Shown here: one piece after another, positions 42,669-51,507 of the stretch | How the letters are laid out: every line of letters begins with the position of its first letter | How positions within the stretch are numbered: the first letter of the stretch is position 1 | Assembly: GCF_023701945.1 (NCBI RefSeq) | Contig: NZ_JABAEF010000009.1 | Location: 62,001-126,000, forward strand | DNA from: Rhizobium sp. CG5 | GTDB taxonomy: Bacteria > Pseudomonadota > Alphaproteobacteria > Rhizobiales > Rhizobiaceae | DNA: 64,000 bases | Reading direction: 5' to 3' | Made by a program: the position numbers and the translations under genes | Notes under the pieces: generated by a model | What the model was told of the DNA's origin: nothing | The model's input: the letters and a program-made list of their open reading frames with translations, nothing else | The model's database searches: none

Positions 42669-44219
42669 ATGTCCTATGAAGACGCGGCCTTCGACAGCGA
42701 CGACGCTGGATCGACGGATAAAAATGACAATCAATTTGTGACGTTTTCGGTCGAGGGCGAAATGTTCGCTGCGCCCATGGCTCCGGTCCAGGAGATCATT
42801 CGCGTGCCGGAACTGTCACGAGTTCCTCTAGCTCCCGCAAGCCTGCTCGGTCTCGCGAACTTGCGCGGTCGCGTTCTTCCTATCGTCAACCTGCGCCATG
42901 TATTCGGCTTGTCGGAGGTTGCCAGTACCGACGCGACGCGTGCCCTGGTCATCAATTTGGGGACTCCGATCGGCTTTGTGGTCGATCGGGTTGCAAGCGT
43001 CATTGCGGTCGATGAGGGCAACATTGAATCCGTATCGGGCATCTCATCGTCGATCGATACGGATCTTCTGACGGGCGTCGTCAAGAACTCCACCGGCGAG
43101 ATGACGATGATACTCGATTTCGGTCGCCTGATTGCAAACGAGTTTTCCTCGGTGGCGCTGGGCGCGAAAGCCATCGTAAGCGGCGGTTCCGAAGACACGA
43201 TGCATCGCGGCGACGACGATGAGCTACAGGCGAGCGACGAACTGCAACTCGTTTCCTTCACTGTCGATGGTCAGGAATATGCGGCGGAAATTGCCTCCGT
43301 TCAGGAGATCGTACAAGTTCCGCCCCGTACGGTCCTGGTGCCAAATACGCCCGGTCATGTGCTGGGCCTGATGACCCTGCGCGAGCGGTTGCTGCCCCTG
43401 GTATCATTGCGCGTCATGCTGGGTCTGCCACGGGTCGCTGTCGATGAAACCCAGCGTATCGTGGTTCTGGGCCTTGCAGGCGGCCAGTCCGTCGGTGTGG
43501 TCGCGGATTCGGTCGACGAGGTTCTTCGCATCCCTCGCGATCAGGTCGAACTGATGCCATCACTGCTGTCAAAGAGCGGCGGACTTGAGGAGGTTTCCTC
43601 GGTCTGCCGGCTCGATGGCGGCAAGCGCCTGGTATCCGTGCTCGACACGACGCGCATGTTCGACAGTTCCGCAATGAAATCGGTGCTTGCTCAGGCAGCC
43701 GAGCTGGAGAAAAAAGTGGACGGTTTTGAAGGACAGGACAGCGAAGACCTCGACAGCGTCGAAGACGATGAACAAGTGGTGGTTTTTCTCTTGGGCGATG
43801 AAGAGTTTGGTGTGCCGATCGCCGCGGTTCACGAAATCGTTCGGGTACCGGAAAAATTGACCCATGTCCCCAAGGCTCCGCATTTCGTCGAGGGCGTGAT
43901 CAATCTGCGCGGTGCTGTACTTCCAGTCATCGATCAGCGCCGTCGCCTTGGCTTGGCCGATTTGGAACGCAACGATCGTCAACGCATCATGGTCTATGCG
44001 TTCAATAACACACGCACCGGCTTCATCGTCGATGCCGTGACCGAAGTCCTGAAGATTCCGAAGAATGCCATCGAGGAAACGCCCAGTTTGTCGGGCGAAC
44101 AACAGCGCATTCTCGGCCGGATCGCCAATCTGGAAAGACAGAAGCGCATGATCATGCTTCTCGACCCAGCGGCACTGCTGTCCGATACCGAAGTGGCCAA
44201 TATCTCGGCGATAGGGTGA
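42669..44219 (+). CDS. Triple-domain CheW coupling protein
   Basis: A 516-residue protein with three consecutive CheW domains, about residues 22-160, 192-335 and 370-508. Each has the CheW pattern: VTFSVEGEMFAAPMAPVQEIIRVPE and LGLANLRGRVLPIVNLR; LVSFTVDGQEYAAEIASVQEIVQVPP and LGLMTLRERLLPLVSLR; VVFLLGDEEFGVPIAAVHEIVRVPE and EGVINLRGAVLPVIDQR. CheW normally has one domain and joins MCPs to CheA, so a three-domain chain could bridge several receptors or kinases, and here it would match the double-tip MCP. GGAGAACGAGC precedes the ATG. Confidence 0.93.
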   Translation: MSYEDAAFDSDDAGSTDKNDNQFVTFSVEGEMFAAPMAPVQEIIRVPELSRVPLAPASLLGLANLRGRVLPIVNLRHVFGLSEVASTDATRALVINLGTPIGFVVDRVASVIAVDEGNIESVSGISSSIDTDLLTGVVKNSTGEMTMILDFGRLIANEFSSVALGAKAIVSGGSEDTMHRGDDDELQASDELQLVSFTVDGQEYAAEIASVQEIVQVPPRTVLVPNTPGHVLGLMTLRERLLPLVSLRVMLGLPRVAVDETQRIVVLGLAGGQSVGVVADSVDEVLRIPRDQVELMPSLLSKSGGLEEVSSVCRLDGGKRLVSVLDTTRMFDSSAMKSVLAQAAELEKKVDGFEGQDSEDLDSVEDDEQVVVFLLGDEEFGVPIAAVHEIVRVPEKLTHVPKAPHFVEGVINLRGAVLPVIDQRRRLGLADLERNDRQRIMVYAFNNTRTGFIVDAVTEVLKIPKNAIEETPSLSGEQQRILGRIANLERQKRMIMLLDPAALLSDTEVANISAIG

Positions 44220-44226
44220 CGGCTCT

Positions 44227-45291
44227 ATGGGGAAAAAAGTCCTTGTCGTCGACGATTCCGCTTTGATGCGCAAACACATTGGCGGCCTTCTCAAGGATGC
44301 CGGCTTCGAAACCTTCCTTGCCCGCAACGGCAAGGAAGCAGTCGAGATGGTCATCGAAGTGAGACCGGACGTCGTGACGCTTGACATCAACATGCCGGAG
44401 ATGGATGGACTGACCGCGCTGTCACAAATCATGACGGCGCGCCCGACCCCCACCATCATGGTCTCGTCGCTGACGAACAAGGGCGCCCTGGCGACCTTGG
44501 AAGCCATGGCCATGGGCGCTGTGGATTATGTCGCCAAACCAAGTGGCACCATATCCCTGTCGATCGATTCCATCGCTGACAGCCTGGTTGCCAAGGTCCA
44601 GGCGGCAGCCACGGCGCAGGTCAAGAGTTTGCGCACGCGCGCACAGGTCACGGTTGCGCAGATGCAGCCCAAACCTGTCGCTCTGCGGGCTCCGGGGCCA
44701 AGGAAACTGACCTCCACCGCCTTCGGACTGGTGCTGATCGGGGTGTCGACAGGCGGCCCAAGAACGCTTGAGGAAATATTGCCGCTGCTGCCGGCAAGCC
44801 TTCCCTGGCCCGTCCTGGTTGTGCAGCACATGCCGGCATCGTTCACAGCGCCGTTCGCGACACGGCTGAACACGCTTTGCCAGCTTCATGTGAAAGAGGC
44901 GGCCGCCATCGAGGACATCCAACCAGGCACAGTCTACATCGCCCGCGGCGGATCCGACATGGCGGTGGGGGAGAGGGCCGGCCGGCTTATCATCATCACC
45001 AAGCCGGAATCGTCGAAATTTCTGTGGCATCCGTCTGTCGATGTGCTTGTGGCATCGGCGCTTACCTGCGTGCCCCCAGACCGCCTGATCGGCGTCCAAC
45101 TCACCGGCATGGGTTATGACGGTGCCGAGACGATGGCGGAGCTGAAACGGCGCGGGGGGCGGACTATCGCGGAAAGCGAAGAGACGGCCGTGGTGTTCGG
45201 CATGCCCAAAGAACTGATCAGCCGTGGCGGTGCCACGACTGTTCTTCCTTCAGGCAAGATAGCAAGCCATATCGACCGCTGGCTGAGATAG
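44227..45291 (+). CDS. cheB: Chemotaxis response regulator protein-glutamate methylesterase CheB
   Basis: At 354 residues it has normal CheB length. The receiver domain (1-120) has D9-D10, D53 in TLDINMPEMDG and K104; the methylesterase domain carries the catalytic triad S174 (GVSTGGP), H201 (VQHMPASF) and D298 (LTGMGYDG). When phosphorylated by CheA it removes methyl groups from MCP glutamates and so resets the receptors. It lies seven bases after the triple-CheW gene. Confidence 0.95.
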   Translation: MGKKVLVVDDSALMRKHIGGLLKDAGFETFLARNGKEAVEMVIEVRPDVVTLDINMPEMDGLTALSQIMTARPTPTIMVSSLTNKGALATLEAMAMGAVDYVAKPSGTISLSIDSIADSLVAKVQAAATAQVKSLRTRAQVTVAQMQPKPVALRAPGPRKLTSTAFGLVLIGVSTGGPRTLEEILPLLPASLPWPVLVVQHMPASFTAPFATRLNTLCQLHVKEAAAIEDIQPGTVYIARGGSDMAVGERAGRLIIITKPESSKFLWHPSVDVLVASALTCVPPDRLIGVQLTGMGYDGAETMAELKRRGGRTIAESEETAVVFGMPKELISRGGATTVLPSGKIASHIDRWLR

Positions 45292-45301
45292 GGAAATCGA
45301 A

Positions 45302-45928
45302 ATGCCGCTGATCAAGCCTGCCCGAAGACGCCAACCGCCGGAAACTCCGGCGAGCGACACCCATAGCGTGGGCGACCTCATGCTCATGCTGGAGAGTGAC
45401 GAGCGCGATATACGACGATCCGCGATTGGCGCCCTTTCCCGTCACCCCGAGGCTGCCCTCGCCCTGTGCCAACAGCTGGAGGTGGAGACGGACGAAGCCA
45501 TCAGCGAAATGATCGCACTCTCATTGACCAGAATGGGGGGATCCATGGTCGTTGACGGCCTGCTGCCGATGTTGCGATCCGACAATGCAACGTTGCGCAA
45601 TACAGCTATCGATATCCTCAAAGAACTGCCGACGGAAGTTGCCCCGCATATGGAGGCTCTCCTCGACGACCCTGATCCGGACGTTCGTATCCTCGTCATC
45701 AATGTGCTTGAGGCGTTGCGTCACCCCAAAGTTGAGGATTGGCTCATTGCTGTCATCAGCGTCGATGGCCATGTGAACGTCGTTGCCACTGCCCTCGACC
45801 TTTTGGGCGAGGTTGGCACCGTTGCCGCCATATCGGCATTGGCCAGCGTCAACAGAAGATTTCCCGATGAACCCTTTATTGCATTTGCGGTGACCAATGC
45901 TCTGAAGCAAATACAGAGTGCAGATTAG
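45302..45928 (+). CDS. HEAT-repeat protein in the chemotaxis operon
   Basis: A 208-residue all-helical protein with four or five HEAT-type repeats (for example MLESDERDIRRSAIGALSR, MLRSDNATLRNTAIDILKEL, LLDDPDPDVRILVINVLEAL). HEAT repeats make a curved scaffold for protein binding and have no enzyme role by themselves. It is encoded between cheB and cheR with only 10 bases before it, and the cheR ATG follows its stop directly, so it is surely part of the same pathway, perhaps as an adaptor for the methylation enzymes (inference). Confidence 0.9.
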   Translation: MPLIKPARRRQPPETPASDTHSVGDLMLMLESDERDIRRSAIGALSRHPEAALALCQQLEVETDEAISEMIALSLTRMGGSMVVDGLLPMLRSDNATLRNTAIDILKELPTEVAPHMEALLDDPDPDVRILVINVLEALRHPKVEDWLIAVISVDGHVNVVATALDLLGEVGTVAAISALASVNRRFPDEPFIAFAVTNALKQIQSAD

Positions 45929-46777
45929 ATGGCGCAACCAGCGATAAGCGAGGCTGACTTTACCAAATTCAGCGAGTTTTTCTATCGGAAAACCGGAATT
46001 CTGTTCGACGAATCAAAGCGCTATTTTGTCGATAAACGCCTGATCGACAGGATGGAAGCGACGAGCAGCCAGAATTTCAATTCCTATTTCAGCATGCTTC
46101 GATTTCAGGCATCCGGTGCCGAAACCCAGATTTTGACCAATCTTATGACGGTCAACGAAACCTATTTTTTTCGTGAGGCCTATCAGTTTGACTGCCTGGT
46201 CAATTCTATGCTGGAGGAAGTCGTTCAGTATAAAGTTCCGGGCGATACCATCCGTATCTGGTCGATCCCCTCTTCGTCTGGCGAAGAGCCTTATTCCATC
46301 GTCATTTATCTTCTGGAGCACTGGGCCAAGATCAATCAATTCGATGTCGAGATCATGGCCTCGGACATCGACACGACCATTTTGGAAACGGCGCAGCGCG
46401 GCATCTTTGCTCCGCGTTCGGTCCAGAACGTCAGTCGCGAACTGCTCAAGAAATATTTCAAGAAAACGGCAGACGGCAATTGGCAGATCTCCCAGGATTT
46501 GCGCGATTCCGTCGATTTTTCGCGGGTCAATCTCGTGGAATCGGCCGATACGCGGCGCTTCAGCAGGATCGACGTCATCTTCTGTCGCAATCTCCTCATC
46601 TATTTCGACGACGTCTCGCGCCGTGCCGCAGCCAAGATCTTTTATGACACGATGAGCCCGGGGGCCTTCATCTGCCTTGGGCATTCCGAATCCATGAGCC
46701 GGATGTCGAGCCTGTTTGCTGTGCGCAAGTTCAAAGATGCCATCGTTTACCAAAAGCCCTTGAGAGGTCAGGCATGA
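45929..46777 (+). CDS. cheR: Chemotaxis protein methyltransferase CheR
   Basis: The 282-residue protein has an N-terminal helical domain and a C-terminal SAM-dependent methyltransferase domain. Motifs are TNLMTVNETYFFREAYQF, IWSIPSSSGEEPYSIVIYLL for SAM binding, MASDIDTTILETAQRGIF and IDVIFCRNLLIYFD. The SAM loop has I-P-S where most CheR proteins have A-G-C, but the GEEPYS core is intact. It methylates glutamates of the MCPs. Its start follows the HEAT gene stop with no gap and its stop overlaps the next cheY by four bases. Confidence 0.94.
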   Translation: MAQPAISEADFTKFSEFFYRKTGILFDESKRYFVDKRLIDRMEATSSQNFNSYFSMLRFQASGAETQILTNLMTVNETYFFREAYQFDCLVNSMLEEVVQYKVPGDTIRIWSIPSSSGEEPYSIVIYLLEHWAKINQFDVEIMASDIDTTILETAQRGIFAPRSVQNVSRELLKKYFKKTADGNWQISQDLRDSVDFSRVNLVESADTRRFSRIDVIFCRNLLIYFDDVSRRAAAKIFYDTMSPGAFICLGHSESMSRMSSLFAVRKFKDAIVYQKPLRGQA

Positions 46778-47145
46778 AACAGGTCCTCATCGTCGATGAT
46801 GCTGCCACCGTTCGCATGTATCACCGGAAATTGCTCCAGGAGGCAGGATATGGCGTCGACGAAGCCATCAACGGCATAGAGGCGATCGAGAAAGCCCTGT
46901 CAAAACAGTATGATTTGCTCGTCGTGGACGTCAACATGCCGAAGATGAATGGATACGCATTCCTGCGTGAGATCAGGTCGAAAGCTGACCTTTATCAGGC
47001 TCCCGCCATCATGGTCTCGACGGAGGCCGAGGAGAAGGATCGTCAGGCTGCTTTTCTGGCCGGTGCAAATTTCTATTTGGTCAAGCCGACCAAACCAGGT
47101 GAACTCCTGGATTCGGCCAGACTGTTGACGGGAGGTGCGATATGA
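46774..47145 (+). CDS. cheY: CheY-like response regulator
   Basis: A 123-residue receiver with the acidic pair in LIVDDAA, the phosphoacceptor aspartate in LLVVDVNMPKMNG (about residue 53), threonine in VSTEAE and lysine in LVKPTKP. It overlaps cheR and cheA by four bases each (ATGA), so it is translated together with the kinase. It is presumably the main phosphate-accepting output partner of this CheA. Confidence 0.94.
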   Translation: MKQVLIVDDAATVRMYHRKLLQEAGYGVDEAINGIEAIEKALSKQYDLLVVDVNMPKMNGYAFLREIRSKADLYQAPAIMVSTEAEEKDRQAAFLAGANFYLVKPTKPGELLDSARLLTGGAI

Positions 47146-49862
47146 ACCCTTTGCTGCAGCAGTTTCTGACGGAAGGCCGGGACTTCCTCGAGCAGATCGG
47201 CCAGAAGCTATTGGTTCTGGAAGAGTCTCCCGGGGATGAGGCGGCCGTCGGTGAGTTGTTCCGTTTCGTGCATACGCTCAAGGGCAATTCCGGGCTGTTC
47301 GATCTGCCGATCCTGACGCGCGTCGTGCACGCAGCGGAGGACCTGCTCGACCGCGTGCGTGACCACGAACTGACCGTCACGCCCGAACTGACGGATGATC
47401 TACTTTCCGCGACCGATTTCGTGGGGCAATTGCTGGATGAGATCGAGGACAGCGCCAGCATTCCGGACACTTATCTGCCTGAGGCCACGGACCTGATCGA
47501 ACGCCTGCGCAGCCTTCTGCCCGAACGTGAGGATTTCGACGACGAGGTCAGCGTTCCAGCCGCCATGCCGGCGCCCGGCAACTGGCTCTGGCTGGCGCGC
47601 GTGGCCGAAGAGCAGCGCCTCAATACGATTGCCCAAGCCACCGCTGGACGCGCCATCTGGGCCGTGTATTACCTGCCCGAGCAGCAATGCTTCTTCAAGG
47701 GCGAAGATCCCCTTCTGCTGCTCAAGCATCTTCCGGGCCTGGCCGGTTTTTCCATTCGTGCGGCACAGCCCTGGGCTGCGCTGGATGAACTGGATATCTA
47801 TGCAGCCAATATCGAGATCGATGCGCTGAGCACGGCAAGCCGCGGAGAACTGGACGAGCATCTTCGCTACGTGCCCGAGCAGGTTGTGGTGTATGAGCTT
47901 CCCCTTTTCGCCTTGGCCATTGCCGAGGGAGAGGCGAGCGATGTGCCCGGCGTCTACGGCGATTTCCTCGAAAAGGCCACCGACTGCCTGGCGCACAACG
48001 ATCTGGTCGGCTTGCGGGCCTCCATCGATGCGATGCTGGACATGCTCAACCCTTCGCTATGGATTTCGTCTGCGCTGCGGTGGAGTTTGCGCCTTCAGGA
48101 GCTTGGCTTTGACGCCGCAGTCTTGCGGTTCCATCTTGAGGCCACAGCCCGGCGAACGGTGCCGGATTGGTATCAGTTTCACATGTTGCAGGGGGCTTCG
48201 GCCCATTCCCCGGTTCAGCCAGTCCTTCCGGAAGCCGCCGCCGCGGCGACAGTACCGGCCTGGAACCTGACGGGCGAGGAACTTGGTCTTTGGGACAGAA
48301 TTTTCGAGACACAGCGCATGGTGCTGGCCATACCTTCCACGTCGTCCCATCGCGCCGGCCGTCTGGCATCGGTCTATAATACGCTGAGCAGTCTCCTGAC
48401 CGTGAAGGGCGACATCGCTGCCTGCGAAGCACTTGAGATTGCTGCTGCTGCTGCAACCAGGGAGCAGAGCGTCGATCCGTTGCTGGAATTTCTTGATGCC
48501 CGCACGCCGATTGTCGTGCAGAACGTGGCTCAGCACGTCGAAATCCCCGACGCCGTGGTCGAAGATGCTATTGCGCCGATGGTTGTGGAGCTTTCCGCGC
48601 AGCGTCAGGTCCTGCAGCAGGATCGTCGTGTCGGCGAAGTCGGGATGGAGAGTGTTCGCCGCGTCGCCGACGGGTCGACTGACAAGGGCGTACGGATCCT
48701 CAAGGTGCCTCAGCAAAAGGTTGACCGGCTGATGGATCTGATCGGTGAAATGGTCGTGGCAAAAAATGCGCTGCCTTATCTCGCGACGCGCGCCGAGGAT
48801 CTGTTCGGCTCACGGGAGCTCGGCCGCGAGATCAAGTCTCAATATGCCATCATCAACCGTATCGCGGAGGAGATGCAGGACGGCATCATGCAGGTGCGCA
48901 TGCTGCCGGTCGATGCCATATTCCAGCGATTTCCGCGCCTGGTGCGCGATGTGGCAAAACAACTGGGCAAGAAGGTGCGCCTGGTCGTCGAAGGGGAAGA
49001 CACCGAAGCCGACAAGAATATCATCGAGTCCCTCGGTGACCCGATGATTCACATTCTTCGCAACAGCCTGGACCACGGCATAGAAATGCCCGACGTTCGC
49101 CTGGATCACGGGAAGGCGGAAGAAGGCCGGCTGACCGTGCGCGCCAGCCAGGAAGGCGATCGCGTTGTGATCGAGATCGAGGATGACGGCAAAGGCATTG
49201 ACCCTGATGTGGTCAAGCGTAAAGCCTTTGAAAAAGGTCTCATCGACGAACAGCGTCTGGATACGATTTCCGATGTCGATGCCGTGCAACTGGTTTTCGC
49301 CGCGGGATTTTCGACCGCCGAAACAGTCTCCAGTCTGTCGGGTCGCGGCGTTGGAATGGATGTTGTGAGGAGCAGCCTCGAAAAGGTCGGCGGCCAGGTC
49401 TGGTTGACCAGTGAAAAGGGAAAGGGAACGAAAATTGTCCTATCCCTGCCTTTGTCGATGAGCGTTTCCAACGTCATGATGGTTGAGGTCGACGGGCAGA
49501 ATTTCGGTGTGCCGATGGACGTGGTCGTTGAAACCGTCAGAATCAATGAACGCGATATCCATGCATTCAAACAGAGGCGCACCGCCGTGCTGCGCGGACG
49601 TATCGTGCCGCTCTATAGCACTGACGAATTGTTGTCGTGCCGGAATCCGCCTCGGCCCAACGCCGATGGAGAATATGCCGTATTGGTGGCGCGCGTTCAC
49701 GGTGAAACAGTCGGCATCCTTGTCGATGGTTTCGCTCAGACGATCGATGTCATCTTGAAACCGCTCGAAGGACCGCTCGCGGCGCTTCCAGGCTTTGCCG
49801 GAAGTGCGCTTCTGGGAAACGGTGGAGTTCTCTTGGTTCTCAATCTTAAGGACCTGATCTGA
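47142..49862 (+). CDS. cheA: Chemotaxis histidine kinase CheA with a long middle region
   Basis: The 906-residue kinase begins with an Hpt domain with phosphoacceptor H44 in FRFVHTLKGNSG. The dimerisation, ATPase and CheW-like domains lie after about residue 515 (KVPQQKVDRLMDLIGEMVVAKNAL; N-box MIHILRNSLDHGIE near 630-645; DDGKGIDPD near 680; GRGVGMDVV near 740; CheW-like to the end). Residues about 140-500 form a long middle region that I cannot assign to the usual P2 domain. It is about 250 residues longer than a typical CheA (about 650). It overlaps cheY by four bases and is followed by an STAS-like gene that overlaps its stop by one base. Confidence 0.93.
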   Translation: MNPLLQQFLTEGRDFLEQIGQKLLVLEESPGDEAAVGELFRFVHTLKGNSGLFDLPILTRVVHAAEDLLDRVRDHELTVTPELTDDLLSATDFVGQLLDEIEDSASIPDTYLPEATDLIERLRSLLPEREDFDDEVSVPAAMPAPGNWLWLARVAEEQRLNTIAQATAGRAIWAVYYLPEQQCFFKGEDPLLLLKHLPGLAGFSIRAAQPWAALDELDIYAANIEIDALSTASRGELDEHLRYVPEQVVVYELPLFALAIAEGEASDVPGVYGDFLEKATDCLAHNDLVGLRASIDAMLDMLNPSLWISSALRWSLRLQELGFDAAVLRFHLEATARRTVPDWYQFHMLQGASAHSPVQPVLPEAAAAATVPAWNLTGEELGLWDRIFETQRMVLAIPSTSSHRAGRLASVYNTLSSLLTVKGDIAACEALEIAAAAATREQSVDPLLEFLDARTPIVVQNVAQHVEIPDAVVEDAIAPMVVELSAQRQVLQQDRRVGEVGMESVRRVADGSTDKGVRILKVPQQKVDRLMDLIGEMVVAKNALPYLATRAEDLFGSRELGREIKSQYAIINRIAEEMQDGIMQVRMLPVDAIFQRFPRLVRDVAKQLGKKVRLVVEGEDTEADKNIIESLGDPMIHILRNSLDHGIEMPDVRLDHGKAEEGRLTVRASQEGDRVVIEIEDDGKGIDPDVVKRKAFEKGLIDEQRLDTISDVDAVQLVFAAGFSTAETVSSLSGRGVGMDVVRSSLEKVGGQVWLTSEKGKGTKIVLSLPLSMSVSNVMMVEVDGQNFGVPMDVVVETVRINERDIHAFKQRRTAVLRGRIVPLYSTDELLSCRNPPRPNADGEYAVLVARVHGETVGILVDGFAQTIDVILKPLEGPLAALPGFAGSALLGNGGVLLVLNLKDLI

Positions 49863-50104
49863 TGCCAGCCAAATTCGACACGACGAAGGCCGAACTATAC
49901 GAGAATTGCACCGTGGAGGACGCTGAACCCATTTTTGATTGGCTGCGCAAGACGGCAGCCGGCGTGCTTGATGTTGCCCATGTTACGCATCTCCACACCG
50001 CCGTGCTGCAGACGATCATGGCCACAGGAAACACCGTTGGCGGGTTGCCGGCCGACCATTTTGTTGCCGAGTGCATACGCCAAGCCAAACTGTCTCAGAT
50101 TTAG
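49862..50104 (+). CDS. Small STAS-like protein after cheA
   Basis: An 80-residue protein whose ATG shares a base with the cheA stop (TGATG), so it is translationally coupled. The pattern C-T-V-E-D-A-E-P-I, AAGVLDVAHVTHLHTAVLQTIMA and the helix FVAECIRQAKL is reminiscent of a compact STAS (anti-sigma-antagonist) domain with the usual serine replaced by a threonine or histidine. Resemblance is weak and the function is unknown. Its position suggests a regulator or adaptor of CheA. Confidence 0.8.
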   Translation: MPAKFDTTKAELYENCTVEDAEPIFDWLRKTAAGVLDVAHVTHLHTAVLQTIMATGNTVGGLPADHFVAECIRQAKLSQI

Positions 50105-50114
50105 GAACATACGC

Positions 50115-50480
50115 ATGAAAACGATATTGGTTGTCGATGATTCCGAGCTGGTCCGCTGGGTATTGAAGACTGCTCTGGAGGGCGAAGGCTTCAAGGTGGA
50201 GTTGGCGGAGGACGGTGCCAAGGCCGTGGACATGGTGACGAAAGGCTTGAAGCCTGATCTGATCATCACCGACGTCAATATGCCGAACATGGATGGACTG
50301 GGGCTCATTGCCAACCTGCGGCCGTTGCTCCGCTTCACACCGATACTGGTTGTTTCAACCGAAAGCCAGGCAAGCAAACGCGACGAGGCCAAAAAGCTGG
50401 GCGCAACCGGTTGGCTGACAAAACCGGTCAACCCCGAGGATCTTCTTAAAGTTGTCCGACGGATCCTGCCAGGAAGCTAA
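50115..50480 (+). CDS. CheY-like response regulator (second in operon)
   Basis: A 121-residue receiver domain with VVDDSE (acidic pair), phosphoacceptor aspartate in IITDVNMPNMDG (about residue 53), VVSTES and GWLTKPVNPEDLLKVV. It lacks an output domain. A TAGGAACA site precedes ATG 50115. It closes the compact signalling operon and is most similar to the CheY at 35885-36253, so three CheY proteins may compete for phosphate from one CheA, some perhaps as phosphate sinks. Confidence 0.93.
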   Translation: MKTILVVDDSELVRWVLKTALEGEGFKVELAEDGAKAVDMVTKGLKPDLIITDVNMPNMDGLGLIANLRPLLRFTPILVVSTESQASKRDEAKKLGATGWLTKPVNPEDLLKVVRRILPGS

Positions 50481-50633
50481 GGCCATGAGTTTCGCAATGA
50501 CCTGTATCTTCACTTTCGACCTGCATCAGGTCATGACCTTCGGGACGTATCAGTTGTCCGACTGCCGTTCTGTCAGAAATTTTCCCATTTCAGGTTGCTC
50601 GCCAGATCCAGTCATCCGACAGGCTGGCGCCCG

Positions 50634-51425
50634 ATGACCCCATTTGTGATGGCCGTTGCAAACAGGAAAGGCGGAACCGGCAAGACGACGACGGCTGTCA
50701 ATCTGGCTGTCGGCTTTGCAAGACGTGGTGTGAGAACGCTCCTGGTGGATCTGGATACGCAGGGCCATGCGGGGATCGGGTTGGGGGTGGTCGCAGCCAG
50801 AGATCAGCCAACAGCCCATGACATTTATACGATTGGTCCTGAAGCACTGAGCCGTGCAATTCGCCCCACGCATAATCCGTATCTCGATATTGCGCCCGCA
50901 CACATGCAAATGCTTCATCCAGGGCAGGGGGTTCCACCTGGCCTTCTGGCAGAAGCGATTGCCCTGAGCGGCGAAAAGCGAGACTATCAGCTTGTCATTG
51001 TTGATACCCCGCCATCGCTCGATGCCTTGATGGTCACGGCCCTGGCTGCAGCGCATGGCGTGATTATCCCGTTCCTGCCCCATCCGCTGTCGGCCGAAGG
51101 TGTGCAGCAGTTTGCCAAGGTTTTTTTCAGTGTTCGCCTTTCCAACAATCCGGCGCTTAAGTTTTTTGCCCTGACGCCCGTGCAGGCCAATCTCAATGTA
51201 CTGATCCACAAGAACATCATCGAGCAGTTGCGCAATCAATACGGTGCCGGCCGTCTGACTGTTCCGATTCGAACCGATATCAAGGTTGCTGAAGCCTTTG
51301 CGTTTCAGCAATCTGTACTGGATTATGCCCCAACCAGTCGCGGCGCGCGTGACTATGATTTGCTGACAGAGGAAATCGGCAGAAGCTGGAGCATTCTGGA
51401 GGCCAATACACCCCCGCTGGAATGA
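50634..51425 (+). CDS. ParA/MinD-type ATPase, possibly for array positioning
   Basis: A 263-residue ParA-type ATPase with deviant Walker A RKGGTGKTTT (residues 11-20), LLVDLDTQGHAG and VIVDTPPSLDALM. No ParB gene follows, so it is an orphan ParA. Chemotaxis-linked ParA homologues (ParC in Vibrio, PpfA in Rhodobacter) segregate or place chemoreceptor arrays, and this gene, 153 bases after the last CheY, fits that role by inference. ATG 50634 is used; an earlier in-frame start would add an unlikely leader. A bidirectional hairpin follows. Confidence 0.88.
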   Translation: MTPFVMAVANRKGGTGKTTTAVNLAVGFARRGVRTLLVDLDTQGHAGIGLGVVAARDQPTAHDIYTIGPEALSRAIRPTHNPYLDIAPAHMQMLHPGQGVPPGLLAEAIALSGEKRDYQLVIVDTPPSLDALMVTALAAAHGVIIPFLPHPLSAEGVQQFAKVFFSVRLSNNPALKFFALTPVQANLNVLIHKNIIEQLRNQYGAGRLTVPIRTDIKVAEAFAFQQSVLDYAPTSRGARDYDLLTEEIGRSWSILEANTPPLE

Positions 51426-51448
51426 AGCTCGGATATTGCCCCTACATG

Positions 51449-51476
51449 ATCGGCTCGCCGGTCGTGGCGAGCCGAT
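51449..51476. terminator. Bidirectional hairpin between convergent genes
   Basis: ATCGGCTCGCC (51449-51459) and GGCGAGCCGAT (51466-51476) form a perfect 11-bp stem with loop GGTCGT. It lies between the ends of the ParA gene (51425) and the ABC exporter gene (51508), so it probably terminates both. Confidence 0.65.
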
Positions 51477-51507
51477 GCTGCGGGAGGGGGCTGCCGGTCG
51501 ATTCGTG

